Assembly: GCA_037349105.1 (NCBI GenBank)
Contig: JAYJMM010000034.1
Coordinates: 1,364,001 to 1,428,000, forward strand
Direction: 5' to 3'
DNA length: 64,000 nucleotides
From: Limnomonas spitsbergensis
Taxonomy: Eukaryota > Chlorophyta > Chlorophyceae > Chlamydomonadales
Position 1 is the stretch's first letter, and every line of letters begins with the position of its first letter. Of this stretch, positions 25,438-44,400 are shown in pieces. The notes beneath the pieces are model-generated. The model was not told the origin of the DNA and did no database searches. It was given only the letters and a program-made list of their open reading frames with translations. The translations under genes and the position numbers were made by a program.

Positions 25438-27823
25438 TTACGAATCCTCTTCGTATTCGGGCACCATGATTGCATCAGGCAGCCTGACACCCTTCACCAG
25501 GCCAAGAATTCCTTGCTGTGTGGTCACAACTATATCGTCTCCTTCGCCGTCCTTGTCGCTGTCAGGGTCTTCTCGCTCTTCTTGCTGCCTCTCTAGCTGC
25601 TCCAGACGCTCCAGCATGGCAAAGCGCCCTTCAACGGACGAGGGATGTGCTGGCAAGGGTGCCGGCCCTGCTATGTCAGGGGCGCGGCCACTTGCCAACT
25701 GCACTCTCGAGGCACTCGTTGATGATGCCGCTCCTGTGGTAGGGGCACAAAGAAGCATGCCTTTATGATCATGAGATGCACGTCCGTGGTATCAGAGGTA
25801 ACGATACTTCGTAAACTGTCCCTAGAGCCCTACAAGACATCGCCACAGTAAATTTATTCTTTTAGTGTGGGCCACACCACCTTTGGGGAGCCGCTGGGCG
25901 GGCTGCCACTGGGCCAATGGGGACAAACCTTGACCTGACAATGGCCGGAGGACTGAGCAGCGGGTCTGACTGCACCAGGCCCACTTAGGCGTAGGCAATG
26001 ATGCACCTGAATTTCCAACTGAACACACACTAAATGGCCCAGAGAGCCAAACCCACCTGCAGCACATCCCCCAGCTTCCCTTGATGCAGAGTTTAGTGCC
26101 AACTTCTGAAAGTAAGTCTTCTTGGACTGCGCTGACATTGGCCGTGGAGGCTTGCTCGACGAGGTCTCAGTCTGTGCCTCCGTGCCTGCACCTGAAGACA
26201 AAGGAATCGGAATCAGGCCGTGTCCCCTTCTTAGGTGGGTCCAGGCTGAAAAGCACAGCACTCCGCACCTTGCCATTCTTCAAAACAAAAGCCAAGGCCT
26301 GCAAAACATGCGGAAGTGACAAAAGCAGATCCACCCACCTGCTGCATTGCCACCGTCCACTTTCGTTGGCCCAGCAGCAGCATTGCCACTGCTCCCATTT
26401 CGCCACTCATTCAGTGCATCAAGGAATGACTTGTGGCTATCCGCCTCACTGAACGCTCCAGCCGCCAGCCCGTCTGGGCCATCCCCACCACATCCCATGC
26501 CATCCACAGCCCGTCCACCCTGCATTGGCCACCAAAGGATGCGAGCTCGGTTCAGCTGGAGGTCTTCAGCAGGGGTTATAGTAGGGCACACCAGACCACC
26601 TTTGGTTGGCCGCCAGGCGGCCAGCAATGGGCTACTTGGGACCAAATCTTGATCAGCCCACAGCCCGAGGCCCAACCTTTAAGGCCTGCTGAACCAGACC
26701 GCATGGCCATAGACCGTGACCTAGCTGAATTTAATCTGAGACACCTTAACATGAAGTCATAAACAGTCGTCTACAGAAGTGATAAGCGTCTTAAGATGCA
26801 GGTGCGTGATATCCACCATGACGACAAAGACTGCAATGGTGGAGTACTTGATTGGTTAGCTCAAGGACTGCTGAATCGCATGGCATGAGGTCTCACCATG
26901 GCATGAGGTCACACATGGCACCCAAGGCAGGCCATCCTGGTCATTCATACCATCATGCAGCTGAGAGAGGCCTACCTGGTCATGCACCCGCGAGATATCA
27001 TCATACAACGAACAGAGGCCTGCCCGGTCATCCACCCACGAGATGTCATCATGCAACCAACAGCGGTCTACCTGGTCGTGTATGGTCATGACTTCAGGTT
27101 TCCGGCGCTGCGGGGCAAGAGAGCTAATCGCGGTCGCAGACAGGCCTTGGCCATCCAGGCCAATGGGTCCAGGGCTCTTCATTTTCGCCCTGAGGTCTTC
27201 TTTTGGCCTCCTTGCAACTTCTGCATCATAAGTAGATCTTCCGCCTTGAATCTTTGCGCAGCTGCCAGCCATGTTTGCTGTTTCTTCTGCTCGCACCGAC
27301 GGAGCTGATGCGATCCTACCCGAGATTGAAGGCTGGCTCGCGCTGCTGCTGGTCGGTGCCTGCTGATTTGCACTGCTTGCAGAAGCCACCTTGCTTCTGA
27401 AGTTTGATCTTAGGAGCCCAGTGGCACCGTTGCGCCAGAGCGCACCGTTTGTTGCTGCACTCCTGCATGAAGTCCCATGTCCATGTGTTAGCTTTTGTAC
27501 CATGAATGGAGTACCAGACAGCAGTTGAGGAAGCAGCTTCCTGGCTGCAACCTGTGTATTAGAGTGGTAGATGCAGCTTGCTGTGACCCACATAATTGTT
27601 TCTCGCCGCGCTCGCTCAATCTCCATGGCCTTGCGGAGCTCCAGTAGCTTTGCCTGCCATGCCATGTGGAAAGTAAGAAGCTGAAGTTCAGCAGGCTTTT
27701 CCAGCCGGTGTGCGAGTTAATCACCTCCATGTCGGCAGCTTCCTGCTGCAATCCCCTCGTTTTGGGTGCCGTATGTTCATTTCTGTTAAGAAGTGGTATT
27801 GGAAGGATTGAGGGCGTGAGCAT
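25438..27823 (-). CDS. Hypothetical protein, possibly ZBBX-like (zinc-finger B-box domain family)
   Basis: Exons, phase-checked: 27725-27823 (starts ATG; contains LTPSILPIPLLNRNE), 27552-27653 (contains AKLLELRKAMEIERARRET, a short coiled coil), a middle exon ending at 27072 (start uncertain; low-complexity, Ser/Ala-rich), 26339-26519 (contains SHKSFLDALNEWRNG), 26057-26191 (contains SAQSKKTYFQKLALN) and 25438-25733 (coiled coil around MLERLEQLERQQEERED, then an acidic end with MVPEYEEDS). The leading coiled coil and the SFLDALNEWR motif resemble ZBBX-type proteins, which are associated with cilia. I see no intact B-box zinc finger, so this is a suggestion only. Introns carry the dispersed repeat at 25860-25985 and 26580-26705. 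An upstream coding exon is possible. Confidence 0.45.
26940..27085 (-). repeat. 48-bp repeats carrying copies of a 5' splice site
   Basis: Reading the minus strand from the exon end at 27072, the junction catacacgaccag|gtagacc is followed by about three degenerate 48-bp copies (gtggatgaccgggcaggcct, gtgcatgaccaggtaggcct, gaatgaccaggatgg). At least one copy keeps an intact gaccag|gtagg donor. The repeat stays open in frame, so the exon/intron border was chosen by consensus and phase. Confidence 0.7.
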
Positions 27824-27887
27824 CTGTGCAAATTTACGCGCATTCAATTGTTCTGTTTCGCGCCGTACTTGCTAGGCTTTCGCTTTT

Positions 27888-29085
27888 GCATGCTATGATG
27901 ACCCTGCCGGGACGCGGATGAGCTTTGATATGCCGGGAGCCGAAGCGTACGCACTACAACTTGTCGATGGTCAAAATGATAATAAAGCTCGCTTAATCGC
28001 TCAACTGAGAACTGACTTCGGAAGTCGGAAGAGGGTTCAACAGTTCACACCCTTTCGATGAGAAGGTGGGACATCTGATGAGTGATGACATGGCATTTTT
28101 GAAGATGCACTCATTCACCCTCTGTGACAGTCTGATGCGCATGCCGGCACCCACATACATAAGTCATGGCACACATGGATCGCCCTCAAGTCATGGTCTA
28201 AGGTCCAAGGACTACGGTAAGGTCCAGGAATCTATGACTTTCAGCTACCAGCAGGTCAATGCGATACACCTCTGGGCCCTGCTCGTGGGCGCCTATCTGG
28301 AGGGGGCAGAAAAAAAGGAAAGGGGGGCTATGAAGTGAAGGGACAGGCAAAAGGATACCAGCGAATCTAAGGTGGTGCTTGGGATCTTGTTGTGTACCAC
28401 TGGCGTTATGATGCTGACTTCCGATCCAGAGATTACGTACTTGATGCTTTGACTTACAGCACATAGGTGTACTTGAGATGCAAACGAATTGCGTGGCTTG
28501 ACAGCCAAATTTGTCTATCCAGTCATGTCCTTCTTCGGGTGAGATCAGAACACCATCTCTTCACACTCAGGCAAGCTGCCATATGATAGCACACAAAACA
28601 CGCAACCTGGAAAGCCTTTCGTTGTAGATGTCCTCTTCGGTAGGTGTCCTTAAAATGACTGCTACCAACCTTTTGTAAGTCTGGCCAGGGCACAAACTTC
28701 TATGCACTTCACAACTACCGTAGCAAACAAGGGACTGAAATCCAAGATGTGAAGAGCATGATAGTGATACATTATGCATAGGTCAGCTGGATGCTTCACA
28801 TAATCATATTTTTACATCCGCATTATGGCCACACTGGCACTCCGCTCTCGGGAGGTTCAAAATTAAATCACCAGAGCCGCAGAGCTGTGCGTCTGAAGTT
28901 CTCCTTCCTTCGCACATAATCTGTTGCAGCAATAGGTGCAACAGAGGACGCCCTCTCATTCGTCTACAGCTTAACGCAGCAGATCAAGGCAGTCTATCAC
29001 TCTATCCATTCAATGAAATACAATTCTCAGTGTTGACCGATGTCCGTCTAATTAAGGCCCCAAAGATAACCTATTTTAACAGTGT
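27888..29085. other. No gene recognised between ZBBX-like gene and PDS 3' end
   Basis: No exon-like segment with family resemblance was found on either strand. The part near 29086 would hold the 3' untranslated region of the desaturase gene. Confidence 0.5.
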
Positions 29086-35624
<6,539 letters not shown>

Positions 35625-35982
35625 TGTCACTATCAGCTATAAGATTTAGTGCTTGTCCTGATGCTCTACCGGTAGGGATATGACAGGCCTCAAGTCTGGG
35701 CCTGCTGATGCAGTCTTGATCAGCATGAATGGGTCATTAAATTGTAACCAGGGGGTGTAACCTCCATACTCCATACGGTATGGATGATCGTACATGCATC
35801 CATCCAGATTGGGATAAAGGATTGCCAACGAACTACATTTGTGGATAGATTCCTGGGATGGATCGACTCGCTCGGGCACATTTTGGTCACTACCGGTACG
35901 CGTCCGTTGGATGCATCGGGATGATCGCGGGATAGTCGATAAACTTTAGGCGAACTCGGTCTCTGAAGAGAATAAACACATA

Positions 35983-38900
35983 ATGAATATTCGGCTACCA
36001 CAGAAAGTGCTTGTGTACAATGGAGAGGGTGCAGGCCCACGTTGTGCACTGTCTTTACGCCATTCGCTTGAGAGGGTTCTAAAGAAGCATGCAGTCGAGG
36101 TGCGCTGTTGATGTATACATTAATGTGCAGCATGTCAGCATGTGCATCGGCTGGCTCATGCTGCCCTGCGCCATGCATGCCGTGCACTTGCGCCATGCAT
36201 CCCATGTGCTTCCAGCTACGTACTATGAATGCTGTGGATCGGGCATGCTGGCCTTCAACACGCCGTTTCAACATGCATGAATGCTGTGGAAGGTCTCTTT
36301 CATCAGCACGGATCAGCTCCTCGCAGAGGAATGGACGAGCAAGGCGAATCGATGTATACTTCTTTGCATGCCGGGAGGTAAGGAGTGTGCTGATCGATGA
36401 GGTAATTTCTTGATTTTGGCTACATCGGCCCCTCCAGAAATGTGTCAGGCACAGGGAAAACGTACCTCACTGTTACCTCGCCGCTCTGCAGGTGCTGACC
36501 TGCCCTACTGCAAACACCTAAACGGTCGGGGAAACCGTATCATCAGAAGTGGGTGAGGGCCTGAGGCTCCCAGGAGAGTCGGTGGCTGGTTGCACAGAAA
36601 TCTGCACTGTTCAGGCATTTCTTGCAATAAATCACATGGCCATGGCATGCTTACGCCATGCTGCTACCTCCCGTCTTGTGGCCATGGCATGCTTACGCCA
36701 TGCTGCTACCTCCCGTCTTGTGGCCATGGCATGCTTACGCCATGCTGCTACCTCCCGTCTTGTGGCCATGGCATGCTAACGCCATGCTGCTGCCCCCCGA
36801 CAGATTGGGTAGAGTCTGGCGGGGCCTACCTTGGGCTGTGTGCGGGTGCCTACTACGCCTCTGGCAGATGTGTATTTGAGCCCGGCTCAGTGCTGCAGGT
36901 CGTGGAGGACAGAGAGCTACAGTTCTTCCCGGGGCACGCACGAGGGGGCGTGTACCCAGGTAGGCTGAGGCATGCCTGTAGTCTGCACGCCTCAAATCAT
37001 GTATGGACCAAAGGTGGTGCCACAAGTACAGAGCCACTATTTTCTTGCTTCCAAGTTTTTCTTGCATCCATAATGTGTACGTTCAGGTTGAGCTATGCGC
37101 CCTGTGTGCCATGAGCCCTGTGTCCTATGGGCAGTGTTTTTTACGTGTGTCCAATTCGCCTCCACTCTATCCAGGCTTCCAGTACGGGAGCGAGCTCGGT
37201 GCAGCCGCCGCCCCGCTGCTCTTCCGCTCCATCGGGGACTTAAGTTGGAATACGACAGCCGAGCCTGAGCCTCTGAACAAAGAAACCTCAGCGTCAGGCG
37301 CAAGCGAGCCAGGGCCGTTCTCGGCAAATGGTGTGGCTGTGTCGTCGGACCCAAGGCAGAGGCTGCATGTGACAGCATCAGCGGCAGGGCGGCAGCCATC
37401 AGGCAGGAGAGCCCCAGGGGCATCAGTGCTCTCTCGTGTCCAGGCCAGTGAGGCAGCGCCAGCTAGTTTGGTGCTAGGTCGCCTGGGCAGGCGGCGCCCT
37501 GCCAGTGCTGGGTGTGCGGCAGTAGCAGCTGCGTTGGAGTCAGAGGCGGACAAGGCTGTGGCTGACGCATGGGAGGCAGAGGCAGAAGCGGCTTTGGCAG
37601 GGCAGCCCTCTAGCCAGGGGCCTGACGGCTGGTCGCGCTGCAGTGACTACTCTAATGGTGGCCCAATGCTCCTCAACCACCTAGGCGGCAGCGACCTGAG
37701 CTGCTACGGGGACCTGGTGAGTAGCACTGATGGATTTAAGATGCTTCAGCTACACTTCAGCTACAACCGGGCATGCGGCCTGATGCATCAAGCCGCCCTG
37801 CAGCTCAAGCGTCAACCTGGCATGCGGCCTACATCAAGCATCGACATGGTCTGCGGCCTGGTGCATGAAGCCCCGTTGCTTAGCGGCCGTAGGCCGCACA
37901 AGGCTTGGCCTCCATCGTCCCTGTGTTGGCGGGGCCCGATTGCCACCCGAACGCGGTCCCGATTGCCACCCGGACGTTGTCTGGTGTGCACTAAAGAAAT
38001 TGTGCTCCAGACCACCTGGCGAGCAGGCTTCGCGCTTTCTTGTTAAAAGTCAGAGGTGGGAAGTGAATATCCAGGAGGTTGCCTCACCCCCTCTGCTCTA
38101 ATTCATCTCTGTTTCTTGCGTCTTTGAAGCGGCAACTGTTTGTACGATTCTTATACGCGCCCCGCAGGTTGAGGTGTTGGCGGTGTACCAGGGGGAGCGA
38201 GGGGAGCTGAGGCATGGCGCAGCTGCAGCTGTCAGGTAGGGCTGCTGGTGTCGTGGTTTAAGGGAACCAGGGAAAGGTGCGATGATGCTTGCGATTGCAG
38301 CGAAGGAGGGACACCATGCTGGCAGCATGTATATGTTTTCTTGTGTGGGCAGGGACGGCATCAGTCACACCATGCAACTGCTATTGCTAGTTCCTTGGAA
38401 GTGGAAAGATATGAAGCTTCTATTGAAAACATCATCAGCTTGCTTATCCCTGTAGGTTTGAGTTGCCTTCACTCCGGCATGGATTAGTTATTTCTAACCA
38501 TGTTGCCCTCCTGGCTAAACATCGACGAGAAAAACTCGAGTTCTGACAGATAATTGGTGTCGACAATCGATGAATACCGTAGTGTTTTAATGAGTCTCCC
38601 ACCCGTAAGCCATGCTCTATGCGAGGAAAGGCAGACACGTACTGGATACAGTAAGCCTATAAGCTCGAAAATCTTTGTTAGGGCCTTTCATGGGCCGAAA
38701 TGGACTGGCAAGGGGTCACTGGCAAGCTTTGCATGGGAGAAATTTATCGAACAAGATGCCGTAAACGTTTGTCAAACCTGTTGCCTGGAGAATCTCGTAA
38801 ACGCCCCAAAAGCATTTTCTCGGTTGGGTGCGTTAACATGCTCCCCTTGGTCTTTAGTAGTCAAGGCCTGTTAAAGTGATCTCACAGTCCAATGAGGACT

Positions 38901-39783
38901 TTCACTTAAAAACTGTCGAGTGGTGAAATTCATCACACGAGGTCGATTTTCCACAAATTATGCCCTTGAAACGTCATACAATATCTTGAGTGTGCGTTCT
39001 GGGAGGGATCGTTGGAAAGCTGACAAGGGGTGTAAAGCATGGCATGATGTGCCATTTAAGGCTCACAAGCTATGCCCTAGTCAGAAACAATCATGAGCGT
39101 ACGTTCCATGCGTCACCATGCGCCGTATGGGTTAAGCGAGGGCAAGTAAGCAAGGGCTATCTCATAGTCTAGCCAGGGACTACTGGAAAGGAACAGCCCG
39201 CAATCATCTAGATCTTGTTTGTTAAGCTTATTTAAAGAAGCTCAGGACTCCTGACAAGGTAATAGAAGCCTCAAATAATACACAACCACGTACCGGTAGT
39301 GCTCTTATTTTTTTTTTTTAGTAAAGCTTGCTTTTCCCTCTAGTTCTATGTGCGCCTTTCAACACCATACACGTCCTGTTCCCGAATACTGGGAACAGCC
39401 TCCACCCTTTCAAGCGCATCACGATTGTGCCCTGCTGGCTGCTCAGGTGCCAGGTTGGAGACGGCATTGCAGTGCTGTGTGGCACTCACCCTGAGCTGGA
39501 CCACACTTGGCTCACGCGAACAGCAGGGGTCACCCAAGCAGGCTGCCAGGGGGGGCCTGCCAAGGGGGGCCTGCCAGGGGGGGCTGCCCAGGGTGTGCCA
39601 AGCGCAGACACCCCTGGCGAAGGCAATGTTCCAGGGAGAGAACGGGGCTGTTCTGCGGAGGACAGCGATCGGGAGCAGGCTGGCAGCAGGAGTGCTTTAG
39701 TCTCCCTAGTTGGCCGTCTGGAGGGCGAAGAAGCAGGGAGGCGGGCCCTGTGGTGCATGCTATTGTATTCTTGCCTGGCATAA
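35983..39783 (+). CDS. Biotin-protein ligase N-terminal domain (BPL_N) protein, no ligase domain
   Basis: Seven exons: 35983-36099, 36293-36377, 36492-36548, 36804-36959, 37175-37716, 38168-38235, 39447-39783; 1362 nt, 453 aa, phases consistent. Motifs in order: VLVYNGEGAGPR at the N-terminus, FISTDQLLAEEW, LLCMPGGADLPYC, GGAYLGLCAGAYYASG (the class-I glutamine-amidotransferase-like nucleophile elbow, Cys in LCAGAY), FFPGHARGGVYPG, YSNGGPMLL, VLAVYQGERGEL and VGDGIAVLCGTHPEL. In fungi this fold precedes a biotin-ligase catalytic domain; here the protein ends soon after, at LWCMLLYSCLA, so it cannot itself ligate biotin. A disordered Ala/Ser/Gly-rich insert of about 140 residues sits in exon 5. 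The acceptor of exon 2 is the least certain. The role is unknown. Confidence 0.92.
36639..36803 (+). repeat. 42-bp minisatellite abutting a 3' splice site in BPL_N intron 3
   Basis: Three full copies of ggccatggcatgcttacgcc plus atgctgctacctcccgtctt and gt, then a fourth copy that degenerates into tgctgccccccgacag, the acceptor of exon 4. The pyrimidine-rich part of each unit resembles the tract before the real acceptor. Confidence 0.93.
37733..38020 (+). repeat. Dispersed short repeat in BPL_N intron 5
   Basis: Begins 17 bp after the donor with gatgcttcagctacacttca and contains cggccgtaggccgcacaagg. It matches the kinase-intron copy (42365) and the intergenic copy (6420-6560). Internal repeats of catgcggcctgatgcat type are present. 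Confidence 0.6.
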
Positions 39784-41483
39784 AGGAGGCTCACTAGGCG
39801 CCCTTGGTTATTATTTGTACTGGGTTTTGGGTTTCCACCAGTCTAGTAGGTGGGTTCCCAAGCCCTTGAAGAGAAATTGTATTCCTCTCAGTCGAGGGTC
39901 CGAGGTCGTGCAGTGTGATGAGTCCCCACAACACTCAGACCCACCACCAGCCCATTGCAGCTGTTTATAGGTCATGTCATGACGTTGTTAATGACTTAAC
40001 ACCTCTGGCCCTGCTTGAATAAAGCTCGGGCACGTCGGCAAACCCAAAGTCAGCTAGGACGTACCGGTAAATAGAACGTTGTATATATAATGATATGACT
40101 AAGATCTCAAGGGCGCAGCCCGGAAGTGTATGTTCTTGTGAAGTTTTTACAGTCCAACAGAGCATCCTATTTGATGCGTGGGACAGGTGCCCGTAAACCG
40201 GTACAGGCACTAAAGACGCTAGGACAGCGAGCGAAAACAAGTGATCCTCCTGGGCTAGCAACTTACACACAGCTACCGGGCACTACAGTAATGTGGGAAT
40301 GAACCCCAGTGCATGACTGAAGCACCCTTTGTCAAACCGAGTCAGTGATTAAATGCAGTACCCTTCAGAGGTGCTGGCTGGAGAGGAATTACCAAACAGG
40401 CCTAGTTCAACAGCGCCCCGAAATTGATAGGGAGTTGAGCTTAACCACCCCAGCCCTTCGTGGCCTGGAACGTCTGGGGTTGTCTCCCGGGGCATGGGCA
40501 TGGCCGCTGTTACAAATTCATCAGTAAAAACAAACCGGTATGGGATCAAAGCAAATCAAAGCTCTCAACCATGGCAAAAATATTGGTCACTCCCTGAAAC
40601 ACTCCATGATACCCGGTATGACCCTGGTGGTACAAACAAGAAGATGTCATTGCAGCGCTGCACACCTAGACAGTGCAAGCTAAGATGGTATTTGAATTAA
40701 CGAGCATCACGTCCAAGCCCCAGCGCTCTCTAGTCGACTGCCTGAGGCAGAAACAAATTTAAAATAATATGTTGGACCCACAGACCAGAAATAGGCAGCG
40801 AGTATTTTATCGAGTGCGGTGCTTTGTCACACACTTTCTTTTCATTTCTAGGACTGACATCAAATAACCTGTACAACAAGGGTTTGCACATCTTAAGCCC
40901 AAGCATTATAAATGAGAACTCTGCCGTATTACCCCCCCCTATTATCAAATACACCACTCTCCTGCTGAAAGTGCACTAGGTCTGGGGCAGTGTTTCTTTT
41001 TTGGCTACGAGGCCACCCCACGCAGGCCACCCCTAGGCCGTGAAAGGCCCGATTGGGACCAAAACTCGTCCGGCCAATGTCTGGTAGCCAAAGCAGCATG
41101 GCTGGACACAACGGGGCCTCCGGCCAGAGGCAGGGAGAGGTAGCTGACATGTAGCTGAGATACGTGGAAAAACACCAGTCCGAAGGAAGACACAGTCCTC
41201 ACCTCCCACATACTCTGCCCCTATATGCCGCCCAGAACTGGACAACTGTGGCTTCTCGGTGTTCGGGTTTTCTGAGGGTCCAAGTGCCATGCCCGGCACA
41301 GGCGCAGCCTGCCAGTCGCAACAGGCCCGGGGCCTTGAAACAGGCACCCCTTCATCCTAGCTTCTCCCCCAACTTGAAAAGCACGGCCTGCTGAAGCCCG
41401 ATGGATGCGCTGACCGCGAAGGACGGTGGGAACGTCATGTCCTCACCACCAAGAAGGCAAGTTGTGGCCACTGGGATCTGACC
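39784..41483. other. Intergenic region with dispersed repeats, no gene
   Basis: Holds an end-motif copy at 39985-40045 (ttaacacctctggccct with aaagctcgggcacgtcgg), the 180-bp dispersed repeat at 40134-40320, and a gaccaaaactcgtccggcca member at 41033-41150. The remaining frames are short and unsupported. BPL_N and the kinase gene converge here. Confidence 0.6.
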
Positions 41484-44400
41484 TCACTGCAGCGTGCAGC
41501 AGTCGCGCTGGGGCATGCCCTCGGAGATGGTGGGCCTGATGTCGCGCACGATGGCCTCAAGAATGTCAACGACCTCCGTAAACTCCGGCCTTGACTCATG
41601 GTCCGCAGCCCAGCACGACTCGACCAGAGTTTTGATCTTAGCTGGCACGACCTGGCGCAGGATTCAAAGTGAGACGCAGACTCAGCCTTGTGAAGCAGCA
41701 CCACACCTAGGCACATGAGACCTCGAATGACCCACTTATGCACAAACAAAGAGTCCAATATGAGACCAAGAGAGCCATGCATGAATGCTCGTCATTCATT
41801 TCTGCCGCGGTAAATGGACAGCATGCCCCTGACGCAAGAGGAGTCCAACTGCCCCTACAGGGTGCATCCCCTGAAACTTGTAGGGTTTTCCCCCCAAAGG
41901 TGGCCCGCCATATATTCTGTAAAACGAGAAACATAATAATTATAAACAACAACATGGTATGTTGAATCTAAACCACTGTTTAATTTTTCATTTCGATCTG
42001 AAGCTTTTGTATTTAAGAAAGATGTTTCTAGTATTAATTTTTGATCTAAAATGGGGGAGACATTCACGCCCCTGAGAAAACAGGGCTTTGGGGGGATGCA
42101 CCCCGTGGGGGGAGTTGGAGACCCCTTTCTGGCGCCCCTGGCTCTCACAATGCCTTTCTTGTTGACGCCCCATTGGGGCCTCTTGTGCTCCAGAGCCGCT
42201 GCTCGGGCCGCCTCGACGGGATCGAAATTGTAGAACGGCGGGATGCCCTCAAAGAGCTGGTACGCAATCATCGCAAAGCCGTACACATCCACCTTGTTGT
42301 TGTACTGCTCGTGACGGAAGACCTCGGGGGCCATGAACCTGCGGTACAACAATGGTATAAATCTCAGGGTGATTCAGCTACTATTCAGCTACAAACCGGC
42401 CTATGGCCGGGAGGGAGGGCCTGGCGCAGCAAGCCCTGCTGTATGGGTCACCGGCCGGTGGCCATTCATGATTAGGTCTCAGTTGGCTCTGTGCTTGCCG
42501 CCCGGCAGCCCCCAGAGGCGGTCTGGCCTGCACTGTAGAAAACAGTGGACAGCTGGACACGAATATTGAGGTGGCGGGTGAAGCAAGTTCACACGGGCCA
42601 AGCTAGTGCCTAGTTGCTGGGCAGGTAGGAGGGCACATGGGTCAGGTTCACACATCAGGCGCCTCAGTCCACACCTGTAGGATCCAGTTTCCCCGGTCAA
42701 CTTGTAAGCTGGAGCTGACGTACTTTTGGGGCTCGGCGAAGGCCCGCCGAGGCTGATGTCCGAAGCGGCCTTGCTAATGTCTTGGGAGCCTTTGTTGGAC
42801 ATATCGTTCGCTCCCTTCCTGCCCAGCTTCAAGGACTTGGATAGACCGAAGTCGGCAATCTTGAGCACCCCGATCTCTTCCTGCACCGCACCAGAGCAAG
42901 CTGTCAGAGATGCATGGCACAGATGCAACAAGTGGGCAAATGGTTGGCGCCGTGGACGCAGCAGGGCCATCACGGCGCGGTACCAAGGTCTGTGACCTTG
43001 GGCATCCTAACCTTCTCATGTAGAGTATCTAGGCAAGCCAGCCAGTGAGCTGCGGGGCAGATTTGTGTGAGAGTGTGGCAAAAATGTTGAAATGGTTGGC
43101 GTCCTTGGGAGGCAGGGCCACCACTATGCTGTGCGCTCAACTTCGATGCGCTGGAGAGGTCAGCTAGGTCAAAATTTTGAAAGAAAGAAAACTACGCTCC
43201 GCAGTGGCTTAAGGGTTAAGGAACAACACGGCATGGGCCGAGGCCTCGTCCGCGCCGTTACCATCCCTGCACGCTTTTGATCAGGCCCATCAGAGCATCG
43301 AGCATGCTTCTTGACGTGGCTCCCCCCTCCCTTGGCCCTGCTCCCACTTACTTGCAATATCTTCTTGTGGTAGCTGTTGAAAATCTTGGGTCCCCCCAGC
43401 ATTAGATTCGCGGGCTTCAGATCTCTGTGGATCACCGCCTGGGGCGTGCGATTGTGCAGGTACGCCAGGCCGCGGGCGCAGTCGAGCGCCAGCTGCACCG
43501 ATCGCCACAGGGAGAAGGTGCTCTTGGATTTGAACAGGTCCAGGAGCGAGCCGCCAGTCATGAACTCAGTGACAATCATGAACGGCTGGTGCTTTGTTAC
43601 CGCGCCCAAGAACTGGACCTGGGACACAGGACATGAGGGAGGACTGCAATTCAGGGCCTCGGAGGGACCTGGCTCATTGGACAGGAGGGGGGATGCACTT
43701 CAGCGTATCGGCTAGATGCACTTCAGGGCATCAGCTGGATGCCTGTGGAGGCCAATCCAACAACAACCAGCACGTTGCATCGCATCTTTTTTGCTTTATT
43801 GTTTCTTTGCACATGGGCTGTGAGGACTTTCCAACGTACCAATGTAGTAATTTAGGACTCTCCTAAGTAAGTGAGGACTCTCCTTAAATACCCTCACGCT
43901 CCGCCAAAACCGTTAAGATGCCCTCGGGTATTCATTCTAGTGGGGGGGAATGTAGCGATCTCACTTGGGTACTGATGCTGCTACTTTGATTGATGGCTTA
44001 GTGCCGCACGGCATGCCCATTTAGGCATGATTGGACTGGCTAATATCCCTCGGGATGGATGTGCCAGACAGATTCACGCGAGGTCGGGGCGTGTATCATT
44101 ATAAAGCTTTCCCAGCGTTCTCATAACGCTACAGGACTTTCCAACGCACCAATGTAGTAATTTATCCGCGTGAAGGCTACATGGCTTAATTTACAGGGCG
44201 GAAACCAATAATTTCCCTTCGATTGCATAAAATGTGCTCTACGGTATTGCTTATTGCGTGTCCCCTCAATGTGTATTGTATACTATTGTAAATGTGCACT
44301 GCACTCTTTCTGGTTTGAAAGAAAAAATTACTTAAGTGTTGCCTAATAGGCAGATTCATAGAGGCAAAATCTACTTACAGTATGGGTGTGATGCACCTTC

